From assembly GCF_001942465.1 (NCBI RefSeq), contig NZ_MKJY01000011.1, forward strand, positions 1 through 64,000: a stretch of 64,000 nucleotides of DNA, given 5' to 3'. Below are positions 1-10,206 of this stretch, in pieces (position 1 is the first letter of the stretch; every line of letters begins with the position of its first letter). The position numbers and the translations under genes were made by a program. A model generated the notes under the pieces. The model ran no database searches. It saw only the letters and a program-made list of their open reading frames with translations, and had not been told where the DNA came from. The stretch is from Actinomadura sp. CNU-125 (GTDB taxonomy: Bacteria; Actinomycetota; Actinomycetes; Streptosporangiales; Streptosporangiaceae).

Positions 1-542
1 CGACGGAGCCGGCGGCGCCGTCGGCGAGGGCGGGTTCGACGCGCAGCAGTCGGGCGCCGGAGTCGCGGCGGGCGGCGCCGTCGGGCCCGGCGACGAGCCC
101 GAGCCCATGGACAGGCCGGGGCCCTGCTCGCGGAGGTGCCGCAGGTCGGCGGCGAGGGCGAGGACGCCGATGCCGGGCGCGTCCTCGATCGGGTAGACCC
201 ACCAGGCCGTCTCGACGAGTTCGCCGTGGTCCGCGCGGGGCACCGTGCAGGCGCCGCACAGACGTGCCCGAACGCGCCGGGCCGGAAGGCGGCGCGGTGT
301 TCGCCCGGCAGCCGGAGCAGTTCGGCGGGGTCGCGGCCGACGGCGTCGTCCGGGGGGACGCCGAACAGGCCGGTGGCGGCGGCGTTCCAGTGCAGGACGC
401 GGCCGTCGCGGTCGAGGGCGAAGGCGGCGATGCGGGCGACGCCGAGCAGTTGCTGGTGCAGGAAGCGGGGCGTGTACGCCTCGGCGCGGGCGGGCGGCGC
501 GCCGTCGGCGGTGTCCGGCGGACGGCTCTGCGGGACGGTCAT
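1..542 (-). CDS. PAS-domain sensor/phosphatase, 5' part only
   Basis: The gene runs off the left edge. The start ATG at 542 follows a CAGGGGG ribosome-binding site. After a short Pro/Ala-rich lead, residues about 27-75 form a PAS core (motifs HQQLLGVARIAAFALDRDG and HWNAAATGLFGV). This matches the N-terminal PAS domain of multidomain PAS-GAF-SpoIIE phosphatases of actinomycetes, but the catalytic part lies outside the window, so the output domain is inferred. The reading frame shifts near 255 and again near 105. The later frames continue sensibly (ETAWWVYPIEDAPG, then LGLVAGPDGAARRDSG), so the breaks look like sequence indels. It is divergent from the carboxypeptidase gene. Confidence 0.6.
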   Translation of the reverse strand, partial: MTVPQSRPPDTADGAPPARAEAYTPRFLHQQLLGVARIAAFALDRDGRVLHWNAAATGLFGVPPDDAVGRDPAELLRLPGEHRAAFRPGAFGHVCAAPARCPARTTANSSRRPGGSTRSRTRPASASSPSPPTCGTSASRAPACPWARARRRARRRRPPRLRRPTAARRTRPRRRRRRLR

Positions 543-763
543 GCGGACCCCCTGGGCGAACGGCGCGCTGCACCTGGCCGGCAGGCGCCTTCGATGAACA
601 CTGGCGACCCTTGGTAAGGGAGAAGCTACATCCCGTTAGGGCGTGACGCCCGCGCTATGCGGAAACCGGCCGCGATATACCCGCGCGCCGGACGCACCGA
701 CCGGACGTCCGGTGCACCGGCCCACCAAAATGACCAGAAGCGGCAAATGGCACCAATGGTGCG

Positions 764-792
764 TTGACACCCCTCTCACCCCGGATGACGAT
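764..792 (+). promoter_or_regulatory. Candidate promoter of the M14 carboxypeptidase gene
   Basis: TTGACA at 764-769 is followed after 17 bases by GACGAT at 787-792, about 40 bases before the ATG at 832. The -35 match is perfect and the -10 match is weak, so this is tentative. The rest of 543-831 is the divergent control region and holds no gene I can support. Confidence 0.35.
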
Positions 793-831
793 CACCCGAC
801 CCCCGTTGTGATCAATGCCAGGGAGGGCGCG

Positions 832-3800
832 ATGACGCGCACGCTGTTCCGGCACAGACGACTCACACCCATCCTGGCCGCCGGGGCGCTCCTCATCGGA
901 GTGCTCACGGCGGCCCCCGCGACCGCCGCTCCCGCACCGCGGGCGTCCGGCGGCACCGTGGACGTCTACACCGCCGAGCTGTCGGCGGCGCAGATGAAGA
1001 TCCTCGACCGGGCCGGGCTCGCCCGCGAGGACGTCCAGATCAGCGAGGCCGGTGAGGGCGAGGACCGCGTCCGCGTCGAGGCCGTGCTGAACGACGCCAT
1101 GGCCGCCGAGCTGAACCGGCAGGGGCTCGGCCTGAAGGTCAAGAAGGTGGACGGCAAGGACGCCCGCGCGCGCGCCAAGGCGGCCCCCGACAACGTGTTC
1201 CGCCCCTACAGCGGCGCCGGGAACATCCACGAGGAACTGCTGCGTGTCGCCTCCGAGAATCCGTCGATCGCGAAGGCCGTCGACATCGGCAAGTCCCACC
1301 AGGGCAAGCCGATCACGGCCGTCCGGGTGAGCAAGGACGTCGCGAATCTCCAGGACGGGCAGCGTCCGGTCATCCTGTACCAGGCGACGCAGCACGCGCG
1401 CGAGTGGATCACCACGGAGATGGTGCGGCGGCTCCTGCACCACTACGTGGACGGCTACGGCACCGACCCCGAGATCACGAAGATCGTCGACAGCACGGAC
1501 CTGTGGTTCGTCCCGGTCACCAACGTGGACGGCTACGACCTGACGTTCGAGGACGGGTTCCGGCTCTGGCGCAAGAACGTCCGCGACAACGACGGCGACG
1601 GGCAGATCGGCGGGCAGGACGGCGTCGACCTGAACCGGAACTTCCCGTACAAGTGGGGCTACGACAATTGAGGGGTCGTCCCCGCAGCGGACGAACCCCA
1701 CCTACCGCGGTCCGTCGGCCGGCTCGGAGCCGGAGACGCAGGCGCAGATGAAGCTCTTCGAGCGGCTGAAGCCCAAGTACCTGATCAACTACCACTCGGC
1801 GGCGGAGCTGCTGCTGTACGGCGTCGGCTGGCAGGCGCTCACCCGCAGCCCCGACGACCTGATCCACGAGGCGCTGCTCGGCGACGTCGAGGACCCGGCC
1901 GTCCCCGGCTACGTCCCGCAGCTCAGCGCGCAGCTGTACACCACCAACGGCGAGACCGACGGCTACGCCGACAACGTGCACGGGGCGCTGTCGATCACCC
2001 CGGAGATGGCGACGTGCGCGACGGCGGCCGAGTACGACCCGGACGACGAGTGGGCGCCGGGCGACTGCGGCAGCGGCTTCGAGTTCCCCGACGACGAGGC
2101 GCTGATCGAGAAGGAGTTCCGCAACAACCTGCCGCTGGCGATCTCGACCGCGAAGTCGGCGCACGACCCCGACCACCCGGTCTCCCCGGTCGAGCGCACC
2201 ACCCCGGACTTCGAGGTCGACCCGTTCGAGGTGTCCTACGGGTCCGCGCAGGAGGTCTCGGCGTACGTCCGCCGCTCGCTGGCGAACCGCGACCTGCGCT
2301 ACCGGATCAACGGCGGCCCGGTCCGGACGGACGGCGCGCGCGAGTGGCGCGGCGGCGACCGCTACGGCGACGAGAACGATCACTACTACGGCGAGTTCCG
2401 CGGCCAGGTCACCGGGCAGGAGCCCGGCGACGAGGTCGAGGTCTGGTTCGCCGGGACGAACGAGAAGGGCGAGCGCGTCGAGAGCGAGCACTTCACGTAC
2501 GAGGTCCGCGATCAGAAGAAGGCCGACGTCCTGGTCATCGCGGACGAGGACTACACCGGCGTCAATCCGACCTACCCGTCCGGAACGGACGAGCCCAAGT
2601 ACGCGGGGCAGTACGCCGACCTGGTCCGCGAGGCCGGGCACACGCCGCTCGTGTGGGACGTCGACAAGGACGGCGCGCCGCACCACCTGGGCGTCCTCAA
2701 GCACTTCCGGGCCGTGGTCTGGTACCTGGGCGACAACCGCCTGACCCAGGACGAGGCCGACGAACCGGTGCAGACCGCCATCGGCCCGATGTCGGACTCG
2801 CAGGTCGCCGACCGCGCCAAGGACCTGCTGCTGAACGTCCGCTCGTACCTGAACGAGCGCGGGAAGCTGCTGCACGTCGGCGAGACGACCGGGTACGCGG
2901 GCGAGGCCAGCCGCTACAACGGCGGCGGCCTGTACTACGGCCTGAAGGGGGCCCCGGACGAGCCCTGCGTCATCACCACCAGCTTCCGGGACGACTGCGA
3001 GCTGCTGTCGGACGACTTCTTCCAGTACTACCTCGGCGCTTCGACCGGCAGCACATCGGCTCCCCCAGCGGTTTCGCGGGGAGCACGCGGCCGTTCTACG
3101 GGATCGAGGCCGAGCTGGCGGGGACGTCGTCCAACGAGCTGAACGAGGCGGGTGGCTTCCAGGTCACCTCGACCGTCCTGCCCGAGGCCGACTTCCCGCA
3201 GTTCCGCAGCTGGAAGGCGGGCGACTACACGGGCGCCGCGGCGGGCACCGAACCGATCCAGGGCCGGTGGTACGTCGCCGGGACGCACCAGGACGCCACC
3301 TACCGGCGGCTCACCCGGACGATCGACCTGACCTCGGTCACGGCCGCGCAGGCGCCGAAGCTGCAGGCGCAGCTGTCGTACAGCACCGAGGGCGGCTTCG
3401 ACAACGTGATCGTCGAGGCGCACACCGCCGGCGCGGACGACTGGACCACGCTCCCCGACGAGAACGGACGGACCGACGACGCGGTTCCGACCCAGTGCGA
3501 GCAGGCGTACCTGCTCGACATGCACCCGTTCCTGGAGCACTACCTCACCGGCGGCAACCCGTGCGGCGACACCGGGACGACCGGTGCGTGGCACGCGTTC
3601 ACCGGCGATTCGGGCGGCTGGGTGCCGACGTCGTTCGACCTGTCCGCCTACGCGGGCAAGAAGGTCGAGGTGTCGATCGCGTACGTGAGCGACCCCGCCA
3701 CCGGCGAAGCGGGGCTGTTCGTCGACGACACGGAGGTCACGACGTCCGGCGGACGGCTCGACGCCGCGGACTTCGAGTCCGGGCTCGGGCCGTGGACGAT

Positions 3801-3987
3801 CCAGGGCGCGCCCGCGGGCAGCCCGGGGAACGGCGCCGAGTTCGTCCGGTCGGAGGCGGTCATCGACTCGGTGTCGGCGGTCGCGACGAAGGACACCGTC
3901 CTGCTCGGGTTCGGCCTCGAACAGGTCGAGTCCAAGGCCCGGCAGGAGTCCCTGATGGAGGGAGCGCTCAACCTCCTGCTCCCCTGA
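832..3987 (+). CDS. Secreted M14-family zinc carboxypeptidase (two apparent frameshifts)
   Basis: Extracellular metallo-carboxypeptidase of the long actinobacterial carboxypeptidase-T-like type, about 1050 residues. The start ATG follows AGGGAGGG. A signal peptide is clear: basic RHRR, a hydrophobic stretch, and cleavage near ATAAPAPRA. The zinc site HxxE is in QHAREW, the substrate-binding Arg/Asn in DLNRNF, and the third zinc ligand His in LINYHSAAELLLYG. The catalytic Glu is probably in GFEFPDDE. The C-terminal half is a beta-rich accessory region containing VPTSFDLSAYAGKKVEVSIA, like the immune-inhibitor-A-associated domains of this family. The frame is broken near 1670 (an extra T creates a stop) and near 3039. 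Both breaks sit inside conserved sequence and restore perfectly, so they are probably sequence errors. It is monocistronic and followed by a strong terminator. Confidence 0.85.
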
Positions 3988-4033
3988 CCCGGCCGGGCGA
4001 ACCGGCACAGTTCACCTGATCGACGGGTAAAGT

Positions 4034-4066
4034 ACGCCCCCAGGAGCCACGGGCTTCTGGGGGCGT
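4034..4066 (+). terminator. Rho-independent-type hairpin after the carboxypeptidase gene
   Basis: ACGCCCCCAGGAGCC pairs with GGCTTCTGGGGGCGT around a 3-base loop, giving a 15-bp stem with two mismatches, followed by a CTCACTTCTT tract. Confidence 0.75.
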
Positions 4067-4466
4067 CTCACTTCTTGTGACGGACGCCACGCAACCTTTT
4101 GGGCCTTACTCTGCGTCTTACGTAACGGGAACACCACCGGAGAGCAAGAGCGCCGGTCCGGACACGACCCGCGACGTCCCGGAGCACGGGGTCGCCTGGC
4201 ATCGCCCGACTCGCGCGTCTTCCTCGGCCCACCTTCCAAGCGCGGCCGAGCAACCCGACACGCCGCACCCCGGCAGAGCCGACGGGGGAAAACGGCGCCC
4301 GACCATGGCCCATTGACGACGAGCGCGTCATGAATCCGGCCGAGACCCGTCGGAAACCGGTGGCACGAACCGAACGAACGGGGGGCGGTCCGTCCGCCCG
4401 ACACACGCGCACGCCCGCCGAACGCGCGACTGCGGACCTCGTCCGCAGGCAACGACCACGGGAGCG
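4067..4466. other. Gene-less interval upstream of the sigma-factor gene
   Basis: About 400 bases between the terminator and the sigma-factor start. Short open frames occur on both strands, but none has a ribosome-binding site, family resemblance or a convincing codon pattern. It probably holds the sigma-factor promoter. I looked for a SigR-type GGAAT/GTT pair and did not find a good one. Confidence 0.4.
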
Positions 4467-5103
4467 ATGATGACCGCTGCTACCTTCACCACCGACCGCC
4501 GCCCCACCGCACGCGACCCGCGGAGCACCGAGCGTTACGAGCGCGACGTCCTTCCCCTGGCCGACCCGCTGTACGCCCAGGCCGTCAGGATGACCCGCAA
4601 CAGCCGCGGACGCGGAGGACCTCGTCCAGGAGACCCTCGCCAAGGCCTACGTGAACTTCCACCAGTTCAAGGAGGGCACGAACCTCAAGGCTTGGCTGCA
4701 CCGCATCCTGACCAACAACTTCATCAACACCTACCGCAAGAAGCAGCGCGAGCCCCAGCGCGCCGGCTCGGAGGAGCTGGAGGAGTGGCAGATCGCCCAA
4801 GGCGAGGCGCACGCCGAGGGGTTCCGGTCCGCCGAGCACGAGGCGCTCGACCGCATCCCGGACGCGCGGATCGTCGACGCCCTGCGCGCGCTGCCCCGCG
4901 AGTTCCGCGACGCGGTGTACCTCGCCGACGTCGAGGGCTACCCGTACAAGGAGATCGCCCAGATGATGGGCACCCCGATCGGCACGGTGATGTCCCGCCT
5001 GCACCGGGGCCGCAAGCAGCTCCGCGAGTCCCTCGCCGACCACCCGCGCGCCGGGCACGCCCGCCCGGACGAGCCCGCCGACGACCACACGCTGGCCGCC
5101 TGA
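4467..5103 (+). CDS. sigR: ECF RNA polymerase sigma factor, SigR/SigH-like (one frameshift)
   Basis: Group 4 sigma factor resembling Streptomyces SigR and mycobacterial SigH, which direct the thiol-oxidative stress response. Region 2 carries [15 protein letters not shown] and the family-typical [20 protein letters not shown]. Region 4 carries [20 protein letters not shown] and [14 protein letters not shown]. Two in-frame ATGs (4467, 4470) follow GGGAG. The frame breaks near 4605, between RMTRN and ADAEDL, probably by one base. In SigR loci the zinc anti-sigma factor RsrA follows directly; here no HxxxCxxC protein follows, and the next gene is a secreted inhibitor. Orthology to SigR is therefore likely from sequence but not supported by context. 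Confidence 0.8.
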
Positions 5104-5170
5104 CCCCCGGCTCCCCCGCCTCTTCCGGTTCCCTCGGCTCCTCCGACTCCCCCCGATTCCTCCCGAATCC

Positions 5171-5201
5171 GACCCCGCGGCCGCCCCGTGGCCGCGGGGT
5201 C
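5171..5201 (+). terminator. Strong hairpin terminator after the sigma-factor gene
   Basis: GACCCCGCGGCC pairs perfectly with GGCCGCGGGGTC around a 7-base loop, followed by a short CGTCCCC tract. Confidence 0.7.
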
Positions 5202-5333
5202 GTCCCCTTCCCGGCTTCCGGGCGACCGGATTCGTTGGACCAATTCCATGCGCATTCGGTAGTCGGCCGAGTACAATGAGCGACGTCCCCCCATTTCGCT
5301 CGGTCGCTCGACCCCCGACCCTCGGGAGCATCG

Positions 5334-5708
5334 ATGCCGCACACGCTCGGCAGCGTCCTCGTGGGCGCCGCCCTGGCCCTGCTGCCCGTCGCCCAGTCCG
5401 ATTCCGGCACGTCCCTGCGCCTGACGCTCAAGCATCCCGGCCGGGAGACCACCGGGCCGCGGACGGCGACGCTGCACTGCGATCCGCCCGGCGGACGGCA
5501 TCCGGAGGCGATGCGGGCGTGCGCCGACCTGGCGGAGTCGGGCGGCGCGATCGCCCACGAGCCGGACGGGCGGATGTGCACGGCGATCCACTCCCCCGTG
5601 ACCGTCCGGGCGGAGGGCACGTGGCGCGAGCGGCCCGTCCGGTTCCGTAAGACCTACCCCAACGACTGCGTCATGCGCTCGCGGACCGGCATGGTCTTCG
5701 CGTTCTGA
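5334..5708 (+). CDS. Subtilisin-inhibitor-like (SSI family) secreted protease inhibitor
   Basis: A 124-residue secreted protein of the Streptomyces subtilisin inhibitor family. The N-terminal signal segment (GSVLVGAALALLPVAQS) is short and hydrophobic. Four cysteines in HCDPP, ACADL, RMCTA and NDCVM match the two disulfides of SSI. The C-terminal VFAF ending and the TVRAEGTWRERPVRFRKTYPN block are family hallmarks. Aligning RMCTAIHSPV to the SSI reactive loop puts the P1 residue at Ala, which would favour subtilisin- or elastase-like enzymes; this is inference. The start ATG follows CGGGAG. It probably guards secreted proteins or controls extracellular proteases such as those encoded in this window. 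Confidence 0.85.
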   Translation: MPHTLGSVLVGAALALLPVAQSDSGTSLRLTLKHPGRETTGPRTATLHCDPPGGRHPEAMRACADLAESGGAIAHEPDGRMCTAIHSPVTVRAEGTWRERPVRFRKTYPNDCVMRSRTGMVFAF

Positions 5709-5845
5709 CCGGGCGGCCGGTTCCGCTCGCGCCCCCGGCGGCGGCCCGGGTCCGGATCACGCCACGGTCGCATGAGCGGCCCGCGCGCGGGTAAAGCGCG
5801 CACACGGCCATGCAAGCGCCGGAGAAACAGGAGGACCTTCGCGCG

Positions 5846-6280
5846 ATGTCACGAACAATAAGCGACGTGATGACCGCGGCCCCGCAGGCGCTGCCGCTGG
5901 ACTCGACGCTGGACGAGGCGGCCCGCGTCATGCGCGACGAGGGCATCGGCGACGTCCTCGTCACCTACGCGGGGCGATTGTGCGGCGTCGTCACCGATCG
6001 CGACATCGTGATCCGGGCCGTCGCGGAGCGTCGCGACACCTCCCTGACGCCGCTCGGCGACGTCTGCACCGCCGAGCTGACGACCGTCCGCCCCGAGGAC
6101 GACACCGAGGCGGCCGTCCGGCTGATGTGCGAGCACGCCGTCCGGCGGCTGCCCGTCGTGGACGCCCTGCAGCGCCCCGTGGGCATCGTGTCCCTGGGCG
6201 ATCTGGCCGTCGCCGACGGTTCCGGTCCGGGCGTCGCCCGCCCCCTGCACGAGATCAGCAAGGCGGCGCCCAACAGCTGA
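5846..6280 (+). CDS. Tandem CBS-domain protein
   Basis: A 144-residue protein made of two CBS motifs (ISDVMTAAPQALPLDS and VCTAELTTVRPED, each followed by the LVVDGRxxGIVTDRD-type strand-helix; here GVVTDRDIVIRAV and GIVSLGDLAV). Stand-alone CBS pairs bind adenosyl nucleotides and act as energy or stress sensors, and the partner is unknown here. The ATG at 5846 is preferred over an upstream ATG at 5810 because AGGAGGA lies ten bases ahead of it. It precedes the ANTAR regulator in the same direction by about 50 bases. Confidence 0.8.
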   Translation: MSRTISDVMTAAPQALPLDSTLDEAARVMRDEGIGDVLVTYAGRLCGVVTDRDIVIRAVAERRDTSLTPLGDVCTAELTTVRPEDDTEAAVRLMCEHAVRRLPVVDALQRPVGIVSLGDLAVADGSGPGVARPLHEISKAAPNS

Positions 6281-6317
6281 CCCCGGGGCAAGGGTCGGCG
6301 CACGGCGAACGGCGAGA

Positions 6318-6323
6318 TACCGT
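6318..6323 (+). promoter_or_regulatory. -10 hexamer of a leaderless transcript
   Basis: TACCGT ends seven bases before the GTG at 6331, which has no good ribosome-binding site. This is the same geometry as at several other genes in the window. Confidence 0.4.
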
Positions 6324-6330
6324 CGTGGGT

Positions 6331-7092
6331 GTGACGCCGACCGACACGGTCCTGACCGACCAGCTCGCGCTGGAGATCGCGCGGCTGGGCCTGGTCGGGG
6401 AGTCCTCCGACGTGGGCACGCTGCACCGCGTGGCCGAGCTGGCCGCCCGGGCCGTCCCCCCCCGTGCGCCCGCCGTCGGGCGTCCGCTGGGCGCTCCCCC
6501 GGACGAACGGCGCCGCCCCGTCCGCCCCGTCCTCCCCCGAGGAATCGCGCCCCGAACCGCTGGCGACCGCCGCCAGCCACCCCGACATCGCCGAGATCAC
6601 CGACCGCCAGCTGGCGCGCGGCCACGGCCCCCTGTTCGACGTCGTGCGCGAGCGGCGCCCGCTCGGCTCCGACGACATCCTGGTCGAGACCCGCTGGCCG
6701 GACGCGTGCCGGACATGCTGCGGCGCGGCGTCCGCTGCTTCACCACGTCACCGCACCTGAACGCGAACATCATGGTCACGCTGACCCTCTACGGGGTGAC
6801 GCCCAAGTCGCTCGGCGCCGAACGGCACGCGCTCGCCGCGCTGCTGATGGCGCAGGGCAGCGCGACGATGTCGAACACCCAGCAGTACGACGACGTTCAC
6901 CGCACGGCCGTCCAGCTCCAGGAGGCGGTCGAGGCCCGCGCGGTCGTGGACCAGGCGAAGGGCATCCTGATGCACGCGCTCGGCTGCGACGCCGACGAGG
7001 CGTTCCAGGAGCTGCGCCGCATCTCGCAGACCAGGCACGTGAAGCTCACGGCGCTGGCCCAGCGTATTGTCGGTGACCAGGGGATCACCTAG
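6331..7092 (+). CDS. GAF-ANTAR transcription antitermination regulator (two frameshifts)
   Basis: An RNA-binding antiterminator of the type common in actinomycetes. The N-terminal GAF-like region (TLHRVAELAARAVP, then ATAASHPDIAEITD and GPLFDVVRERRP) is followed by a C-terminal ANTAR domain (TAVQLQEAVEARAVVDQAKG, ILMHALGCDADEAFQELRRI). The frame shifts at an eight-C run near 6459 and shifts back near 6711, so the middle third is read in another frame. The homopolymer position favours a sequencing error. GTG 6331 is chosen because of the -10 element; GTG 6325 is the alternative. It sits directly upstream of the PP2C phosphatase gene, which often shares a stress-signalling role. Confidence 0.7.
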   Translation: MTPTDTVLTDQLALEIARLGLVGESSDVGTLHRVAELAARAVPPRAPAVGRPLGAPPDERRRPVRPVLPRGIAPRTAGDRRQPPRHRRDHRPPAGARPRPPVRRRARAAPARLRRHPGRDPLAGRVPDMLRRGVRCFTTSPHLNANIMVTLTLYGVTPKSLGAERHALAALLMAQGSATMSNTQQYDDVHRTAVQLQEAVEARAVVDQAKGILMHALGCDADEAFQELRRISQTRHVKLTALAQRIVGDQGIT

Positions 7093-7197
7093 CCGAACGG
7101 GCACCGGTGAAGCGATCGTGAAGGGCGCGGCCCCCGGCCCGGTCGGGGCGGTGGCCGATCTGGTTTCGCCGTGGCGAACGGACGAAAGGGAGATCGG

Positions 7198-9407
7198 ATG
7201 CACGATCAGTTCGATCAGCTTGAGCCCGAGGCGATGCTGCGCGAGATCACCGAGCTCGAGGGGCGCATCGGGGAGCTGCGGCAGGCCGCCGGGCTGCCCG
7301 AACCCGATCTGCGCGCCACGCTGGACGCGGCGCTGGTCGAACTCGAACTCGCACTGTCGGCGCTGCGCGCCATGGGCTCCGAGCAGGGCCCCGAGCAGGG
7401 CGGATCGACGGCCGCCGAGAACGAGCGGCGGGTCCTGCGCACGGTGTTCCAGGACGCGCCGGTGCCGCTGTTCCTCCTCGACCGCACCAGCAGCGTGCGC
7501 CGGGTGAACCGGCAGGCCGCGACGCTCCTCGGGGTGTCGGCCGGGTACGTGTCCGGCAAGCAGTTCGCGTCGTTCTGCGATCTGGCGACGCGGGCGGCGG
7601 TGCGGTCGCAGCTCGCCGCGGCCGTCCGGACGGGCCGCCGCCGACGCGTCCAGGTCCGTTTCCTCGGCCGGGAACGCGGCATCGACGCGGTGGTGACGCT
7701 GGCGCGGGTGTGGATCCGCGGCGAGCCGGACCCGATGGTCGTGGTCGCCGCCGGTGCCGCGAGCCCCCCGCAGGGCGGCGAGGCGACGCGTCCGCGACCG
7801 TCCGGGCAGGCCGGCGGGAAGCAGCCGGCCAAGGACGGCGGTCCACGGCCGAACGAACCGGGCACACCGGGCGCGGCGGGCGCGGCGGGTGCGGCACGCG
7901 CCGTCCCGCCCGCGGCCGTCCCGCGGCAGACGCAGCTCGATCGTCCGGGAGTCCGGCGAGCCGAAACCGACGAGCCCGTCCGGTCCGAAGCCGGACCGAC
8001 CGAGGCGGAGGGGGTCTCCGCCGAAGCGGGCGGGGCGTCGCCGCGCGCGGCTGCGCAGGGGTCGGCCCTCCCGGCTGGGGACGACGAGACGGTCGCCACG
8101 ATGGTGCACCGCATGGACGTCCTCGCCACCGCCTGCGAGCTGCTGCTGGACGAGCCGGTGTTCAACGAGACGGTCGCCGTGCGGCGGTGCGCCCGGCTGC
8201 TGGCGGCCGAGCTGGCCGACTGGGCGCTGGTCGACCTCATCGGGCCCGGCGGGCCGGTGACCGGCGGGTCGGGCGGCGCGACCGCCGCGGACGCGGTGCC
8301 GCTGCTGCGCCGCCAGGTCGCGATGGGACCGGAGGACGAGCGGTCCGTCGAGGCGGCGCGGATGCTGGAGGAGCTGGAGCCCGTGCAGGGCACCCTCCCG
8401 CACACCGTGTTCATCACCCGGCAGAGCACGGTGCGCCCGCACGTGGAGGATCTCGAACTGCTCGGCGTCTGCCCGGACGGCCAGCCCGTCTGCGCCAAGA
8501 TCGGCGCGACGTCGGTGCTGTGCGTCCCGATCGAGGACGGCGAGCGCTGCCTGGGCACGATCACGCTGGCGGCCAGCGGCGACTACGGCCCGTTCGACCT
8601 CATGGACCTCGGTGTCGTGCAGCGCCTCGGCCGGTACCTGGCGCTGGTCATCCGGGCGTCCCGGCTGTACCGGCGGCGCGCCGAGGTCGCCGACACGCTG
8701 CAGGCCGGGCTGCTGCCGAAGTCGCTCCCGGCGATCCCGGCGCCTCCGTCGCCGCCCGCTACATGACGGCGACGCACGGCTCCGCCGAGGTGGGCGGCGA
8801 CTTCTACGACGTGTTCCGCACCGAGGACGGCTGGGGGCTGATCCTCGGCGACGTGTGCGGCAAGGGCGAGGACGCGGCGGCCGTCACGGCCACCGCGCGG
8901 CACTGCGCCCGGCTCGCGGCCCGCTGGAAGTCCACGCCCGGGGACGTCCTCGGCATGGTCAACGAGGCGCTGCTGGACGAGGACCGGTTCGTCACCGCCG
9001 TGATGGCGGGGCTGACGATGGAGACCGAGCGGGTGCTGGTCTCGCTGGGCGTCGCGGGGCATCCCCCGGCGGTCGTGGTGCGGGCGGACGGGGTGATCCG
9101 GTCGGCGTCGCGCGGCGGGGTGCCGCTCGGGCTGTTCGAGGACTTCGAGGCGGGACTGGACGGCGTCGAGCTGGCCGTCGGGGACACGCTCGTCCTGCAC
9201 TCCGACGGCGTCCTGGAGGCGTGCGACCTGCAGCGGCAGGAGTTCGGGCAGGAGCGGCTGCTGGAGACGCTCGCCGCGCACGCCAAGGACACGCCGGACG
9301 GCATGCTGGCGGCGGTGGAGCAGGCGCTGGTGGAGTTCTGCGACGGCGATCTGCGCGACGACGTGTCGATGCTGGCGCTGCGCGTGGAGCCGCCGTCGCT
9401 GGATTGA
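7198..9407 (+). CDS. PAS-GAF-SpoIIE (PP2C) phosphatase, RsbU-like (one frameshift)
   Basis: Cytoplasmic serine phosphatase that would dephosphorylate an anti-anti-sigma factor. A short coiled coil (LREITELEGRIGELRQ) leads into a PAS domain (TVFQDAPVPLFLLDRT), then a Pro/Ala/Gly-rich linker of about 100 residues, a GAF domain (VATMVHRMDVLATACELLLD to LCVPIEDGERCLGTITLA), and the SpoIIE catalytic domain with VGGDFYDVF, ILGDVCGKGEDAA and GDLRDDVSML, which carry the metal-binding aspartates. The ATG at 7198 follows GAAAGGGAG. The frame breaks near 8745, between PKSLPAIPA and ASVAARYMTA, at the entry to the catalytic domain; both halves are otherwise intact. About 736 residues, the usual length. 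Confidence 0.8.
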
Positions 9408-9537
9408 ATCGGCTTGCGTACCGGACCACGCGACCAATCCGAGAAATTGGCCGAATCCACCAAAAGGAACTGGTGCGGTCGAGAGATTTGACCGACCTAA
9501 CTGACTGGTCAGCACACCGCCCGGGTACTCAAACAAC

Positions 9538-10065
9538 ATGAGCGTGGACCCGTCACTCAAGCCACGTAATGAAACCGATCATGAAAGACTCGACCGGCAG
9601 CTCATCGAAATGCTGCAGGGCTTCCGGGTCGCGATCACCGGCGTCCAGGTGCTGTTCGCGTTCCTGCTGACCGTCCCGTACGCGGCAGGTTGGGACAGGA
9701 TCGACGAGACCGGCAGGATACTTTTCTTCGTCACCCTGTTCGGCGCGGCACTCGCGTCGATCTGTTTCAGTGCACCGGTGTTCCAGCACAGAATCCTGTT
9801 TCGGATGGACCAGAAAGAGGCACTGGTCCGGCGTGCGAACCGACTAGGAATCTGGGGCGGCCTGGCACTCGCGGTATCGATCTCGGCCGCCACGACTTTG
9901 ATCATGGAAACGCTGACAACTGCATGGGCGTCGATCCTCACCGCCATCGGGATCGTGGCGCTGTGCGGCTGGCTGTGGTTCCTGCAACCATTCCGGGACC
10001 GAATACGGCTGATCCGCCGGGTGGCCGCCCGCCCCGCGCTCGAAGACCTCACGAGCGTGGAGTGA
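9538..10065 (+). CDS. DUF6328 family membrane protein, copy 1
   Basis: A 175-residue protein with four predicted membrane segments (VQVLFAFLLTVPYAAG, ILFFVTLFGAALASICF, GGLALAVSISAATTLIM, ASILTAIGIVALCGWLWFL) and the family N-terminus NETDHERLDRQLIEMLQGFR. Function is unknown. It is a tandem paralogue of the next gene and very similar along its whole length. Its third-base composition is noticeably less GC-rich than its neighbour (for example the runs encoding NETDHERLD and IMETLTT). No ribosome-binding site is obvious before the ATG; TACTCA lies six bases upstream and could be part of a leaderless promoter. Confidence 0.8.
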   Translation: MSVDPSLKPRNETDHERLDRQLIEMLQGFRVAITGVQVLFAFLLTVPYAAGWDRIDETGRILFFVTLFGAALASICFSAPVFQHRILFRMDQKEALVRRANRLGIWGGLALAVSISAATTLIMETLTTAWASILTAIGIVALCGWLWFLQPFRDRIRLIRRVAARPALEDLTSVE

Positions 10066-10206
10066 GCAGGTGGCGGCGGGCCGGGGCCGGACGGGGGTCG
10101 GGCCCGCCGCGGACACCGTGCGGCTCCCGACGGACCGGCAGCCAGAAGTCACGACAAACCAATCCAAACCCGACTGTTCCCCCTTATGCCGGGTAACAGG
10201 ACGTTC

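Noticed and set aside
4077..4316. Small gene in the gap before the sigma factor
   Set aside because: No ribosome-binding site, no recognisable domain, and a minus-strand frame of similar quality overlaps it.
9486..9514. TGACC...GGTCA inverted repeat before the first DUF6328 gene as an operator
   Set aside because: Five-base arms with a 12-13 base gap are expected by chance in DNA of this composition.
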